64,000 nt of DNA from Fulvia fulva (lineage: Eukaryota; Ascomycota; Dothideomycetes; Mycosphaerellales; Mycosphaerellaceae). The stretch's first letter is position 1, and every line of letters starts with the position of its first letter. Made by a program: the position numbers and the translations under genes. Positions 1-11,270 of the stretch are shown here, one piece after another. Under the pieces are notes generated by a model that saw nothing but the letters and a program-made list of their open reading frames with translations, did no database searches and was not told the DNA's origin. The stretch lies in NCBI RefSeq assembly GCF_020509005.1, contig NC_063018.1, positions 3,224,001 to 3,288,000 of the forward strand. Direction: 5' to 3'.

Positions 1-3000
1 TTCGATCCACTGTTGGGAGAAGCGGTGTTTCATAGCGGCTCGGTAGTTAGAAGGTTCGGGCGGAAGGTCATCGCGGTGCATAGAGGTAGTGGTGTTGACA
101 CGCCTTGGAGGGCTGTTGCCTCTTCGTGTAGGGCTTCGATCGCTCTTGTCGCGATAGGCGCGTGTTCTGGGTCGTATGCCGGACATCTGGCCGATGATTA
201 CATTAGCGACCATGATCTGGTGCAGTGCATGGTGGAAGTAGGCCGTTCGTAGGCGCTTTCCATTCTCTGTGACTGCATAGTTGGACTCCTCTGGTGTGTA
301 GAGCTCTGGCTCTAGGGGGAAGAGTGGTGTGTTGGACGCGTTGTGTGTTAACGCGTCTTCTGGTGGTGTGAATGTGAATGGATATGGCTCGCGATCAGGG
401 TCCGTGTTGCCCATGATCTCCTCACGGTCTTCTGCGGTGAGGGCATCCATTATCTGCTGCTGCAGGGTGTCGTAGTAGTCAGTGGTGTTGGGTGCTGACT
501 GCTGTGTGTTGTCTTGAGTCACGTGATCTGTTACGTGCTCGATTTGCCGGTCTTTTTGGTTATACGTTGCTGACTCGCGGTGTTGCGGCCAGTGTGGTTC
601 TTGCCCAAGGAGCTTTTGGTGGGCGTCTCGAGGTTGTTGGGTGTGCGGCTGCTGAGCCTGTTCTTCCACCCCCTCGGCCTGTGCTGTGTCTTGCTCGTGA
701 TGAGCGACATACAGGTCGTAGTATTGTTCAGGCTCTTCAGCCGGTTCCGCTGTTGCGATGTTCTCGACAGGGGTCGTGTACCCTGCTGTCAGGCGTGATG
801 GGTCATAGAACGTGGTCTCATCGAAGAGGACGTCCTTGACTCGCATAACCCTATCTTTTGATGGGTCCCATACGCGGTAGATGTTAGTGGAGTCGTATCC
901 CACAAGGTAGCCTATGAGCGCTCTCTCTTGGAGTTTCTCGCTCTTGCCAGGCTGATCTGGTCCATGGATGAACACGTATGCAAGGGAGCCATACACCACC
1001 ATGTGACCCACGTTCGGAATTCGTCCTGTTGCCAATTCGAATGGGGTCTTCCAGCCCTTTGACTGGATAGGGGATCGCCAGAGGATGTACACCGCTGCTG
1101 CAGTGCATTCTGGCCAAAGCTTTTCCGGCAATCGTGCGTGGATGCGAATGGTTCTGCTCATGGTGATGATCAGAGCTCCAGCTCTTTCTGCTGGGTCCTG
1201 CGCAGGCGCGTATTCCGCGGTTGCGTGCCATTCAATCTTGTTGTTGTTGATGACTGAGCGAAATACCTTCCCAATGGCGGGCTCGTTGTCGCTGTAGAAG
1301 CATACGAACCTGCGACCAATGAAGTTGATGAAGCTCAGCAGGCTGTTGAAGCAAGCCAACACCGATTGCTGATCCCTGTTCTTGATGGTGAACTGGAAGT
1401 GTCCATGGGTATCCAGATCGTAGAAGTGGACGAGGTACCTGTCACCGTTGTAGGCGACACTGAATTCTGCCAAGTCCATGGCCATGTGGCCGTATGGGGT
1501 CATCACCCTGATGGGCTGAGACCGATTGTGCACCTTGTGAGCTTTGCTAAGCCCACATGCTCTGCAATGTGCAGTGAGGGGTGCGCTTGGACCATCGTTA
1601 ATGATCACCCCCTCAACTCTGAGCGGCAACTGCTTGATGCGTTCAGCGCCAATGTGACCAAAGATTTGATGCCACTGGCGGCCAGAGAGCTTTCGGTGTT
1701 TGATGGGGGTCCTGCTGGACGTAGCTGCACCTTGAGTGCCCCCAGTGCTGTTCATGACTGCGAGAACGGTGCGATCACCATCCTCTTGAGCAGTTGGAGA
1801 TGCTGCGCTGTTGGCAGGTTCATCGCCGATGTTTGCACCCCTGCCAATAGTGCTGATGAAGTGCGCGTTGCGCATCTTTTCAGTGACCTTCGGCAGTACT
1901 AGGCCCTCTTTTGTAGGCCATTGGTAAATGATGGGTGACTTAGGTGGTGTGACCACCTTGAAGAAAGGGATTGTACCAGTAGGGCGGTGTAGGTCCATCA
2001 ATTTAGTGTCGTTGTGCCACATTGAATTGCTGCGTCCGTGCCACCAGAGTCCGGCTCTTTCCATGCGTGTGTGAGAGATGACGTTCACATGAAAGCCTGG
2101 GCAGTAAGCCACATCCAGCAAGGTGAATGAATGGCCCCCAATTGACATATGAACACGCCCTAACGCTGCAATTGGAAAGGTGGTTGTTCCAGCCTGGATT
2201 TCTGAGGTGGTGAGGCGCTCTGCAATGAACTCTACACCCTCCTGGTCATGATGATTGATCACATGAGTGTCTGAACAGTTATCATACACCCAGCAATCCC
2301 TGAAGTTGACGCTCAACTTGCTAATTGAGCTAGAAAGAACAGTAAGGCCAACAAAGCCCTTATCGCTTGGTGATGCCTTCTTCGCATCAGCAATAGCCTT
2401 GTCACGTTCCTGGTCCTTGCGATTGTTGCGATTCAACACGCCAAGCAGACGCTCGCCGTCGTCGCTCAAGCAGTAGTTGATGAAGTTTTTCCAGTACTTC
2501 TTCCACTGCTCTGAGCGCTGATCCTTTGCTGGGCGCTTGTCGGGGTTGATCACATCGCATGAGAACAGGCCCTTGTGACAGGTGTCCTTGGGCTCGCCGG
2601 TGATGTTCCAGCAGCCGCTTGGCCTGTTGTTGTCCTTGTCTTTGTTCTTGTCGCCGCGGCTGCTGCCACGACCCTTGTCACCGCGGCTGTTGCCACGGTT
2701 GTCACCACGGCTGCTGCCACGGTCACCCTCCTTTTGACCAGCACCTGTGGGTGCTGTTTCATCCTCTGCTTCTGCTGAGGTTTCTCCGGAGAAGGTTGCG
2801 AAGACTGATCGACCGTTGGTTGTTGCTGGTGCGGTGTCGCGTATCCATTCGAGGTAACGCTCAGTAAGCTTTTGTAGTGACATTTTGTCACGCTTCCACT
2901 CGTTGTATAGAGAAGCACCGTAGGCTGGAGCCTGCTTCTGCTGAATAGCAAGTAGGAAGTGTCTACTAAGGTCGTCGTACTCGGCGTGGTTGCACTTAAG

Positions 3001-3534
3001 CATCTTGGTCTGCAAAACTAACCAGTCTGAGCACCAGTCATCGATTCTGCGTGCGCTAGCCTTCTGAAGCCTAGACAGCTCAAGCGTGAGCTGCCGCTTA
3101 CGCAGCATATCGTCTGGACCATACTGATCCTTGAGAGCCTGGTATTTCGCTCTGAGGGTGTTCTGGCCGTGCATTAGCTCTTGCCCTAGCTCTGTCGTCG
3201 TACGGATGAGGTAGGTAATGAGCTTTGATCGCGCAGCAGCAAAGATGTCGTACATCCGTTGCCTTCGGTCTGCGTCTGTTTGTCGTAGCTTGATGAGATC
3301 TCTTGATGTAGCGTCTCCTGCCGTGTACGCTTGTTGGATTTCCTCAAACGTCAAGTGAGTAGGCTCTGTTGGCTCGTTACTCAGTTGGTGAGGATCCACA
3401 TACTTCCAGACATTCAAAGACTCTGCGTAGAGCTCTAGCTGACGGTCAAACTTGTCCCATTGGTCATGGCTCTTCAGAACCACGGTACCCTGAGGTAGGG
3501 CACCGGTAGTCACCGGCGTCTCGGTAGTGGCCAT
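1..3534 (-). CDS. Copia Gag-Pol polyprotein: Gag, protease, integrase; 3' part outside the window
   Basis: Codon-by-codon reading of the minus strand from the ATG at 3534 shows no stop down to position 1 (1178 codons); the frame is open at the edge. Residues 1 to about 330 are Gag-like and end in a Ser/Arg/Gly/Asp/Lys-rich stretch and an irregular Cys/His cluster. The protease motif (WVYDNCSDTH) has its Asp at about residue 418. The GAG-pre-integrase HHCC motif has H622 (WHQIFGH) and C657-x2-C660. The integrase triad is D687, D749 and E783 (PAERA). After residue 900 comes a Gln-rich linker and the first residues leading into the reverse transcriptase. This is the usual copia order, with integrase before RT. 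The ATG was chosen because it is the first in frame after the LTR and primer site. RT and RNase H cannot be judged here. Confidence 0.9.
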   Translation of the reverse strand, partial: MATTETPVTTGALPQGTVVLKSHDQWDKFDRQLELYAESLNVWKYVDPHQLSNEPTEPTHLTFEEIQQAYTAGDATSRDLIKLRQTDADRRQRMYDIFAAARSKLITYLIRTTTELGQELMHGQNTLRAKYQALKDQYGPDDMLRKRQLTLELSRLQKASARRIDDWCSDWLVLQTKMLKCNHAEYDDLSRHFLLAIQQKQAPAYGASLYNEWKRDKMSLQKLTERYLEWIRDTAPATTNGRSVFATFSGETSAEAEDETAPTGAGQKEGDRGSSRGDNRGNSRGDKGRGSSRGDKNKDKDNNRPSGCWNITGEPKDTCHKGLFSCDVINPDKRPAKDQRSEQWKKYWKNFINYCLSDDGERLLGVLNRNNRKDQERDKAIADAKKASPSDKGFVGLTVLSSSISKLSVNFRDCWVYDNCSDTHVINHHDQEGVEFIAERLTTSEIQAGTTTFPIAALGRVHMSIGGHSFTLLDVAYCPGFHVNVISHTRMERAGLWWHGRSNSMWHNDTKLMDLHRPTGTIPFFKVVTPPKSPIIYQWPTKEGLVLPKVTEKMRNAHFISTIGRGANIGDEPANSAASPTAQEDGDRTVLAVMNSTGGTQGAATSSRTPIKHRKLSGRQWHQIFGHIGAERIKQLPLRVEGVIINDGPSAPLTAHCRACGLSKAHKVHNRSQPIRVMTPYGHMAMDLAEFSVAYNGDRYLVHFYDLDTHGHFQFTIKNRDQQSVLACFNSLLSFINFIGRRFVCFYSDNEPAIGKVFRSVINNNKIEWHATAEYAPAQDPAERAGALIITMSRTIRIHARLPEKLWPECTAAAVYILWRSPIQSKGWKTPFELATGRIPNVGHMVVYGSLAYVFIHGPDQPGKSEKLQERALIGYLVGYDSTNIYRVWDPSKDRVMRVKDVLFDETTFYDPSRLTAGYTTPVENIATAEPAEEPEQYYDLYVAHHEQDTAQAEGVEEQAQQPHTQQPRDAHQKLLGQEPHWPQHRESATYNQKDRQIEHVTDHVTQDNTQQSAPNTTDYYDTLQQQIMDALTAEDREEIMGNTDPDREPYPFTFTPPEDALTHNASNTPLFPLEPELYTPEESNYAVTENGKRLRTAYFHHALHQIMVANVIIGQMSGIRPRTRAYRDKSDRSPTRRGNSPPRRVNTTTSMHRDDLPPEPSNYRAAMKHRFSQQWIE

Positions 3535-3677
3535 AACTGCAAAATGGGTTGTAGGCTGGTGAAAGTTCCACGCGGGTTCACTAGGCCTAGGGGATACTAC
3601 TGCACTGGTTGTAGCAGTAGTGCTGTGACGATGCAAACTCTGCTTTGGGGCTTCCTTGTCGCAGCGAATGTTAGTGA
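3535..3677 (-). other. 5' leader of Copia-1 copy A
   Basis: About 140 bp lies between the primer binding site and the polyprotein ATG. It holds no long frame. A RIP-mutated counterpart is at about 39620-39765 in copy C, so it belongs to the element and not to the host. Confidence 0.7.
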
Positions 3678-3697
3678 GCGCTAATCGGGCTCATAAC
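3678..3697 (-). promoter_or_regulatory. Copia-1 primer binding site, half-tRNA type
   Basis: Directly after the 5' LTR the minus strand reads GTTATGAGCCCGATTAGCGC. Its complement contains GGGCTCATAAC, which is the anticodon stem and CAU loop of eukaryotic initiator tRNA-Met, followed outward by an AGCGC like the D-stem end. Drosophila copia is known to prime from an internally cleaved initiator tRNA in the same region. The host tRNA is not in the window, so pairing beyond the 11 bp core is inference. A RIP-mutated version flanks the LTR of copy C at 39785. Confidence 0.7.
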
Positions 3698-3904
3698 TAT
3701 CACGTTAGAAGTGTGGGAAGTTATTGTACGGGCTCATATAGGGTGTTTCAAAAGCAGGTTGTGTATTGCATGTGTCTATCTAGAATGGACAAGTGTTGCT
3801 CTTGAAGAGGCTGCAGGTGACTAATCAGTCACCTGATTCTTAGCGTACGTGGCCTCAAGTTTTGATGATGGGATGTTGCCCATGTGCACGCTCGGATCGC
3901 GACA
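3698..3904 (-). repeat. 5' LTR of Copia-1 copy A (207 bp)
   Basis: On the minus strand it begins TGTCGCGATC and ends AACGTGATA. By reading, it is identical over 207 bp to the solo LTR at 47531-47737, whose flanking duplication fixes both boundaries. RIP-mutated versions of the same length are at 12343-12549 and 26814-27020, and a split one at 39786-39827 plus 47143-47307. The 3' end ATA departs from the usual CA. An internal palindrome with arms AGGTGACT and AGTCACCT lies at about 3816-3835. Confidence 0.92.
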
Positions 3905-5657
3905 TAAACAATACTACGACCTATAAATCGCTTATTACGAGCAAGATATAGTATAGGCCGAGGGAGTAGAAGAATAGGCTTAGTAGCCGTATACCTAATA
4001 ACCTCGAGACGCCGACTAAAAGCTCCTTAGGTAAGAACTATACTAGCCGTAATACCGCGAGTTAGTAATATATAACTAAAAGGACCGGCAAATCGAGCAC
4101 GTAACAGATCACGTGACTTAAGACAATATATAGTAGTTAGTACACAACACTACTAACTACTACGACACCCTATAGTAGTAGATAATAGATGCCCTTACCG
4201 TAGAAGACCGTAAGGAGATTATAGGTAATACGGACCCTAATCGCGAGCTATATCTATTTATATTTATACTACTAGAAGAAGCGTTAATATATAACGCGTC
4301 TAATATACTACTCTTCCCCCTAGAGCTAGAGCTTTATATACTAGAGGAGTCTAACTATATAGTTATAGAGAATAGAAAGCGCCTATAAAGGGCCTACTTC
4401 TACTATATAGTATACTAGATTATAGTCGCTAATATAATTATCGGCTAGATGTCCGGTATATAACCTAGAACACGCACCTATCGCGATAAGAGCGATCGAA
4501 GCCCTTCACGAAGAGGCAATAGCCCTCTAAGGCGTATCAACACTACTACCTCTATACATCGCGATAACCTTCCGCCTAAACCTTCTAACTACCGAGCCGC
4601 TATAAAATTCCGCTTCTCCTAATAGTAGATCGAAGCTATAGCTAAGGAGTTTGCTAAAGCCCTAGTAACAGGCACATTTAGATAGGTAATAAAGAAAGAG
4701 AAGGATCAGGATACTTAGTAAGAGGAGGGACTTTAGCTACTACTACCGCTTAAGTAGGTATATAAATATAAACTAGACGAGTACGGTATACTAAAGAGCT
4801 TTAAGGCTAGGCTATACGTAAGAGGCAATTTATAAGGAACACACTTAGACATATACGCCGCTATACTACTAGCAAGTATGTTCCGCCTCTACTATACTAT
4901 AGCCGCGAGCTTCGACCTAGAAGCCGAACAATTCGATATTATTAACGCCTTCCTAAACTCGGACCTACTATATACTATATATCTATAACCACCTCCTAGA
5001 ATCGATAGGCTATCCTATAGACACGCCCTTAAGCTAGTTAAGGCCCTCTACGGTCTAAAGGAGTCCCCTTTATTATAGTACAACTCCCTAACCGAGACGC
5101 TAGCCTCCCTTAGACTAGTACCCCTATCGGACTCCGAATATATCTACTATAACAACAAGGTTATGTTCTTCTTTTACGTTAACGACCTAGTTATGCTCTA
5201 CTACCGTAAGTATAAGGCCTATACTACTAACATTAAGTAGCGGCTACTTACTAAGTACGAGATATACGAGCTCAGTAATCTCTCCTAGTTCCTAGGAATC
5301 AAGGTTACGCGCGATAGAAACAAGCGCTTACTATAGCTCTCTTAAGAAGACTATCTAAAGAAGCTAGCCGCTAAATTTAGTATATCTACGAATATACGCA
5401 AAACGATAGTACTAGTAGATCAACACCTTAATTAGACCGTTCTAGAGGGTTATTAACCTACCTCTATTACTATTATTACGTACTAATAACGTATAGGATC
5501 CCTTAACTTCGCCGCTATATATACGCGGCCTAATATCGCCTTTTCCTTATCTATACTATTGTAGTATCTAACTAAGCTAACTAAGACATACCTTAAGCTT
5601 ATAGATTAGTACTTACGCTATCTCCTAGAGACTAAAAACCTCTGCCTTATATATAGC
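3905..5657 (+). pseudogene. Copia-1 copy B: integrase-RT linker and reverse transcriptase remnant
   Basis: Frame reading gives residues matching the C-terminal part of copy A (linker, then the NYRAA segment at about 4587). Copia RT blocks follow: a DLEAE-like block at about 4913, KALYGLKES at about 5040, and an FYVNDLV form of the YVDD box at about 5172 in which one Asp is replaced. Dozens of TAG and TAA codons interrupt it. It stops at the LINE insertion point in the sequence that leads to RNase H. Confidence 0.8.
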
Positions 5658-8600
5658 CCGACCTTAGTATTATTATAGGAGTCGGAAAAATGGCGACGAC
5701 GACGGTAGTAGACGACCGAGAGTAAGGGAGAGACGAGTAGAGGACGCTCTATAAGAAGGCGGAAGAGATAGTAGCGGTAGAAGAAGGGAGATTTCCGGAG
5801 AGAGTACTAAAAGGAGTAATAAGCGAACTGCTTAGGGGACTAAAGGCGCTTAAACGACAAATAAGCACTACGATCAACATAGCAATCGAGGTAGTAATAC
5901 GAAACGTAAGAAATAACCCTTAAAGAGACCGGAGACAGACCTAGGGCCTAACGACCTAGGTAACAATCGCGAGCTAACCTACCCCCCCTTAGAGTATAGT
6001 ACTACGAGTCTATATTACGGACTAGAAAGAGAAGGAAGGGATAGGAAAGATGACCGGGAGGGAGATAGTCGAGAAGATCGGAGTAAAGGGAATAGTAGGG
6101 GTAAGGGTAGATAACAAAGGGGTCAAGCTGTTTATAGTATACGTATAGGACAAGAAGGCCCTCGAAATAAACAAGGAGTAGACACTAAAGATCGGGAGTA
6201 TAGCGAAAGTCTCCTATTAATAGTATATAGTAATTACGTGTAGGGTCCTACGAACCTTTGATATATAAAGGGATATACTAAACCTCTAGAGGCAAAACTA
6301 GGTAACAGTACTAGGACTATAGATCACAAAGACAGCGTAGGTCAAGAAGAAGATAGAGGAGGGCAAGAGGGCCTCCTCGATAATCTTATAGGTTATAATA
6401 CTAGAGTAAGCGAACAAGGTCTTAGACTAAGGGTTGTACTAGGACTTCAAGAGGCTAGATGTAGAAATCTATTAGAGTAACTATAGAATCCTTTAATGTT
6501 TTAACTATTAATAGTACGGACATATTGCCCTAAAGTGTAGCAAAGCTACACTAGTCTGCTCCTACTATACTAGTAATCACGCGACCTAAGAGTACTAAAA
6601 ACGGAAGGAGGACATAAGATACGTAGTATATAGGAGAAAACACCCGGCATAGTCAAACCAATGCCTAGTTAGACTATTAGCCTAGTAGAGAGCGCGGGAA
6701 GCAAGGGTAACAACACTAACTAGGTTCCTAGTAGGTAAACAGAAACAACTAGAAAGAACTACCTACCCAAATAAGAGACCCCGGCTATAAGAGGAGCTAT
6801 AAATAGTGCTAGTAATAGGGAGACTAACGTTCTTATATAAGGCAGCGTAGAGCAATAGACAAATAAGAATCAACCAAATGATAGAGAGCTAACCCTAAAG
6901 GGAAGAATAGGAGGAGGGACGAGAAAACTAATAGTAAGACTAATAGCAAGACTAAACGGACCTAGACATAAACATGTCCTAATGCCTCACACTAATAGAC
7001 TATTAATCATTTAGTATAATGTAAACAGAAGTAAAGACAAGGTCTAAAGGAGCTTTCTATAAGCCTTAGACCCGGAGGAATACTATATTATAGCAATATA
7101 GGAACTATAGATCAACCTATACTCTAGGATTCTATTAACTATACGAGACCCGAGATACTACGTAGTAATAAACAGAACCGAGGGAGTCCTACGAACATAT
7201 ATCTATGTTAGTAAGAAGGTACTAGTAGAGGACTAGTAGACCTAGCCGAGAACTAATAGGGATATTACTATAGTATAGCTCAAAACAACTTAAGGCTAGG
7301 TCCTAATCTATAGCGTATACAACCTACCTCTAGAGTCTAGAAGCAGCACATAACTATATACGCTAGGAAGGCTCCCGGAAGTAATAGACTAACAAAACTA
7401 TAACATCGTAATAGGAGATCTCAACCTCTACTACCTAAAGTAGGGATCGGACTTTACCCTAGTACACTACTTCTTAGTAGAGAGGCTTATTAGTTAGATA
7501 GAAACAGCCTAAATAGACTTGATTACGCTAAAGGGAACAGAAACTTGGGCTAGAAACAACAGTTCTAGTACGCTAGACCTATACTTTATGTCCTACGCCT
7601 TAATACGACGGGTAGAAAGCTATATAGTCAATAACTAACTAGAGTCCTTATTAGACTACTATCTAATCTAAACCGACATCCAACTCATAGTTAAGGAGGA
7701 GAGGGAACCTAAGAGAAGGCTCTACTAGAAGTAGGCCGAGTGGACACTAGTATAGTAGCGGCTAGAAGGCGAACTAGAACAGGTGAACATTAATAATATA
7801 TATATAACGGAGGGGATTGACCAAGCAGTAGAGTAGCTAATAGAAGCTATATAAAGGGCAGCCTAGGCCTATATACCTAAGAAGAGATGGTCGCTATACT
7901 AGAAGCTATACTAGACACTAGAGTGCATAGCTAAAGTCAAGGAGGCAAGGAGAGCAAGAAGGAGATAGGAGTAACGACGCACCTAAGCAAACTAGGAAGC
8001 CTATAACAACGCGTATAAAGTAAAGAAGGCGCAGATCAGAAGAGACAAGACGTAGGAGTAGAGGTCAACTATAGGGATGATTATAGAACACCCGGAACAA
8101 ATCTAGAGACTAGTAGAATAGGCTAGGAAACTAGACGAGGAACGAAACTCCCCGCCCTAGTTTCCCTTAATATAGGACTAAGACGGGGAAACGTAAACCA
8201 CTCCGATAGGGAAAGCGAAAGCATTCGTAGACCACTTCTTCGGGACTTAGGTAGAGGCAGACCTAAGCAATATCCTAGGAACATACATTCCTCCGCTAAG
8301 GGAGGCTAACTAGCAAGTGTCTACTATAGAGATCGGAAACATTATTAAGAAACTGAAGGGCAACAAAGCCCTAGGCCTAGACAAGATCCCTAACTATTAC
8401 CTAAAAGCTAGTAGTAGCCCTATTACTCTAGTGCTTACGCCAATCTTCACCTAGTATATAAAGTAGGGGTATTACCTAAAGGCCTTTAGGCAATTACTAA
8501 CTTACGTCCTAAGAAAACCCTAAAAGGAAGACTATACTAAGTTGAAGTTATATAGACCAATTGCGTTACTAAATATACTAGAGAAGCTCCTAGAGAAGGT

Positions 8601-10658
8601 CGTAGCTATAAGGCTCACCGGAATAGTAGAAGAACATAACCTCCTCCCGGTGACGTAAATAGGGGGGGGGACAAAAGAGATCTACCCTTATAGTAGTCGG
8701 ACTAGTCACAGAGCAAATTAGATATATCTAGTACTATAGTAATAACAAGGTAGCCTCACTACTTTTACTAGATATATTAGGGGCTTTCGACAACGTGTCC
8801 TACGTAAGGCTCCTATATATCCTTAGAGGGCCGGAGGGCACTATAACGGGTAAATGAATCATCTATCTATCTATATATCCTTAGAATAAAAAGTATCCTA
8901 GCCTAGATAGTATACTTTATATAGTCATTCCTTAAGGACAGAACAACCTAGATCCTCCTAGGGTCCTTTAAAGCCCCGTAGACCCTAATTACGAACACGG
9001 GCATCCTATAGGGCTCTATACTCTCCTCAATTCTGTTCCTCCTCTTTATAGCCGACCTGACCCTACTCCTAGAAACAGTAAACACCTTAGTATCGGGGTT
9101 CGTAGATAATACAAATATCCTAGCGTAGTCGGGGTCTATAGAGAAAAACTACGTACTCCTAGAGGAGAGACATAGATAATACGAAAAGTAGGTAAGAGAG
9201 TATAGGGCAAAATTCGTACCGGACAAGTACTAACTTATCTATTTTAGTAAGGTAAAGACAAAACACAACTTAGTAGTACTAGTAAAAATCTAGGGGTTCG
9301 AGACCTATCCTATAAGGGAACTTAGAGTCCTTAGGATATAGCTAGACCCGAAACTTAGCTAGGGACTATAAGTAAAGAAGGCGTAAGCGAGAGCAGATAC
9401 TAATAGACAATTAATCGAGAGACTTACTACGTTAACCTAGGGGGCGACCTTCACAAAGGCCTAGAATATATATAAGGCCATTGTCAAGCCCGTAATGCTA
9501 TATAGAGTAGTAATTTAGGCAGCGGAAAAACACATCCCGAAGAGAATTGAGGACCACCGAAATAGAGCGTAGGCAGCCTACCTAAAGAGAGTACTAGGGG
9601 TATATAAGTCAACCCGTTATAGGACAATAGAAATGGAATCGAGTATAGCCCCTATTAGGGAGTACCTCTAGGGCATAAGGTGTTAATACGTAGAGAAGAC
9701 ATTAGCATACCTAGCCTAGGGAACTATCTAAGTAGCTACTTAAAGGATAAGAACCTAGTAGGAGAGGAGGAGAAGACCGAACCGGCTATATATAATCCTA
9801 TAGAAGGAAGCACACCTAAAAGCATTATAGGAAATCCTAGCAGCCCTTGAACAGAGAAAAGCTCCTAGGGAGCAAGCTAATATTAGGGACAAAGGGAAAA
9901 AGAAGTAAAGCTAAGTAGAAAGGATCGTAGGTTACCTATAGGAAACGCGTTAGAACTAAAAACCGGTAAGGCTAGGAGCCCTACTAGCGGCTAGGACCTT
10001 CGGGAGATATAACTACCTTATCTACAAAGACCTAAAGAGGGCGGAAGCAAGTATAGCTATCTAGATTCGCTCTAAGCACATTAGGCTAAGAGCATACTTA
10101 TACTAAAGAAGAGTCCTAGGATACGATTCTAAACGCGATTCTAAACGTTACCCCTATAGCTACCTATCCTAAAACCCGGAGTATATAGTGCTGAACTGTA
10201 CTAAGTGGGTAAAGGGGAGAAGCTAGTAGAGGGCGAAGGTAAGAGACAGGTAATACTAGGCTATTATCTAGAATAGATAAGATATAAGGAGAGCAACAAG
10301 ATAGATCCTTAACGAGGACTACCTAGAGCAATTCTCCCTAGTAGTAGAAACGGAAAGGTAGATAGAGAGGAGGGAGAGGGAGAGAAGAGCCGGGGAAACA
10401 GAAGGGAGAAAGGGAATCGAGAGGAGGACATTACTAGGGTTACGGGCAAGGTAGTTATAGGGTAATAACTATAATACTAGCGTACCCTAAAGGAAGGAGA
10501 ACGAAAGGACAAGATAGGAAAGAACGAGGAGGGCAAAGACGAGGAGGTTTTTATCCGTTAATCGGGTTTCCTACCTATACAAATAGACCTAAATAGCGAG
10601 AGACCTATATAGGCTATAGGGCACTAAAATAGGCGAATAAATAATCTATCTATCTATC
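5658..10658 (+). mobile_element. LINE-1: full-length-sized non-LTR retrotransposon, RIP-mutated
   Basis: This 5.0 kb insertion has an 8 bp target duplication TATATAGC (5650-5657 and 10659-10666) and ends in a short ATCT repeat (10644-10658). The first part reads as an ORF1 with a broken CCHC zinc knuckle near 6545-6600. From about 6970 to 10330 a second frame shows an apurinic-type endonuclease (IGDLN at about 7410), an RT with the conserved LGLDKIPN-like block near 8370 and FVDNTN (from FVDD) near 9095, and a C-terminal Cys/His tail. It resembles the intact-frame LINE at 35007-38366. Stops throughout are TAG or TAA. The clade is probably Tad1-like by overall layout; this is inference. Confidence 0.85.
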
Positions 10659-11270
10659 TATATAGCGCTAGTAAATACATTACTAGCCTTTATAGCTAAC
10701 TAGAACACCTCGGTAGTAACTACGAGTTCTTTAGAGTACCGGACGCGTCCTACGGCATAAATAATAATAGGACTAGCTCAAATAGCTAGGTCTCTATACT
10801 ATTCGGTAGACTAGTAGATTATAAGGTATCTAAACAAATCACTGTTACTAAGTCCTTAATAGAGGCTAAGCTACTCGGGCTTTCGTAAGCCGCCTTAGAG
10901 CTTATATAGTAGGAACGAGTCTTCGCTAAGATATACCTTTAGTTCAATTAGCGTACCTACTTATACTACGACAATACGTAGACTATCCGCCTTATTAACT
11001 AATAAGGGCAAAATCTTAATACGAAGCTACGCTACGTTAATATCTACTACTACTAGCTCTAATAGCGAGACTAGCGCGGAGATATTAAGATCAAGTATCT
11101 TAGTACTAACGACATACCTATAGACGGGCTAACTAAGCTACTTCTACTATAGAAGCATAAGCACTTCGTTAAGCTACTTAATATAGCTAAGGAAGGCGTA
11201 GACCTACGTACCTTAGTGCCCTCTATAGCCGTATTAGGAGGTAACGGGCTAATAGACGCCTAAGAAGCCC
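10659..11270 (+). pseudogene. Copia-1 copy B: RNase H end of the polyprotein
   Basis: After the LINE the copia frame resumes and shows a PDASYG block (Asp of RNase H) near 10740, then the SLIEAKLLGLS segment, and a C-terminal stretch TNDIPIDGLTKLL typical of copia ends. Several Gln and Trp codons are now stops. Where the original polyprotein ended is uncertain, at about 11260. Confidence 0.75.

Larger units (their letters stand above)
1..3904 (-). mobile_element. Young Ty1/copia element 'Copia-1 copy A' (left-truncated by the window)
   Basis: From right to left on the minus strand the element shows a 207 bp 5' LTR (3698-3904), a primer binding site, a leader and a polyprotein frame that runs off the window. 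Normal CpA and TpG content and the absence of any in-frame stop set it apart from the RIP-mutated sequence at 3905 and beyond. Immediately right of the LTR the sequence resumes in the middle of an older Copia-1 polyprotein on the plus strand, so this copy inserted into a relative. The reverse-transcriptase half and the 3' LTR must lie left of the window. The expected 5 bp target duplication is TAAAC (3905-3909), whose partner cannot be seen. Confidence 0.9.

Noticed and set aside
492..1902. Plus-strand frames of 70-178 codons within 1-3500
   Set aside because: They are on the opposite strand of the unbroken copia polyprotein frame, have no motif and are explained as antisense shadows.
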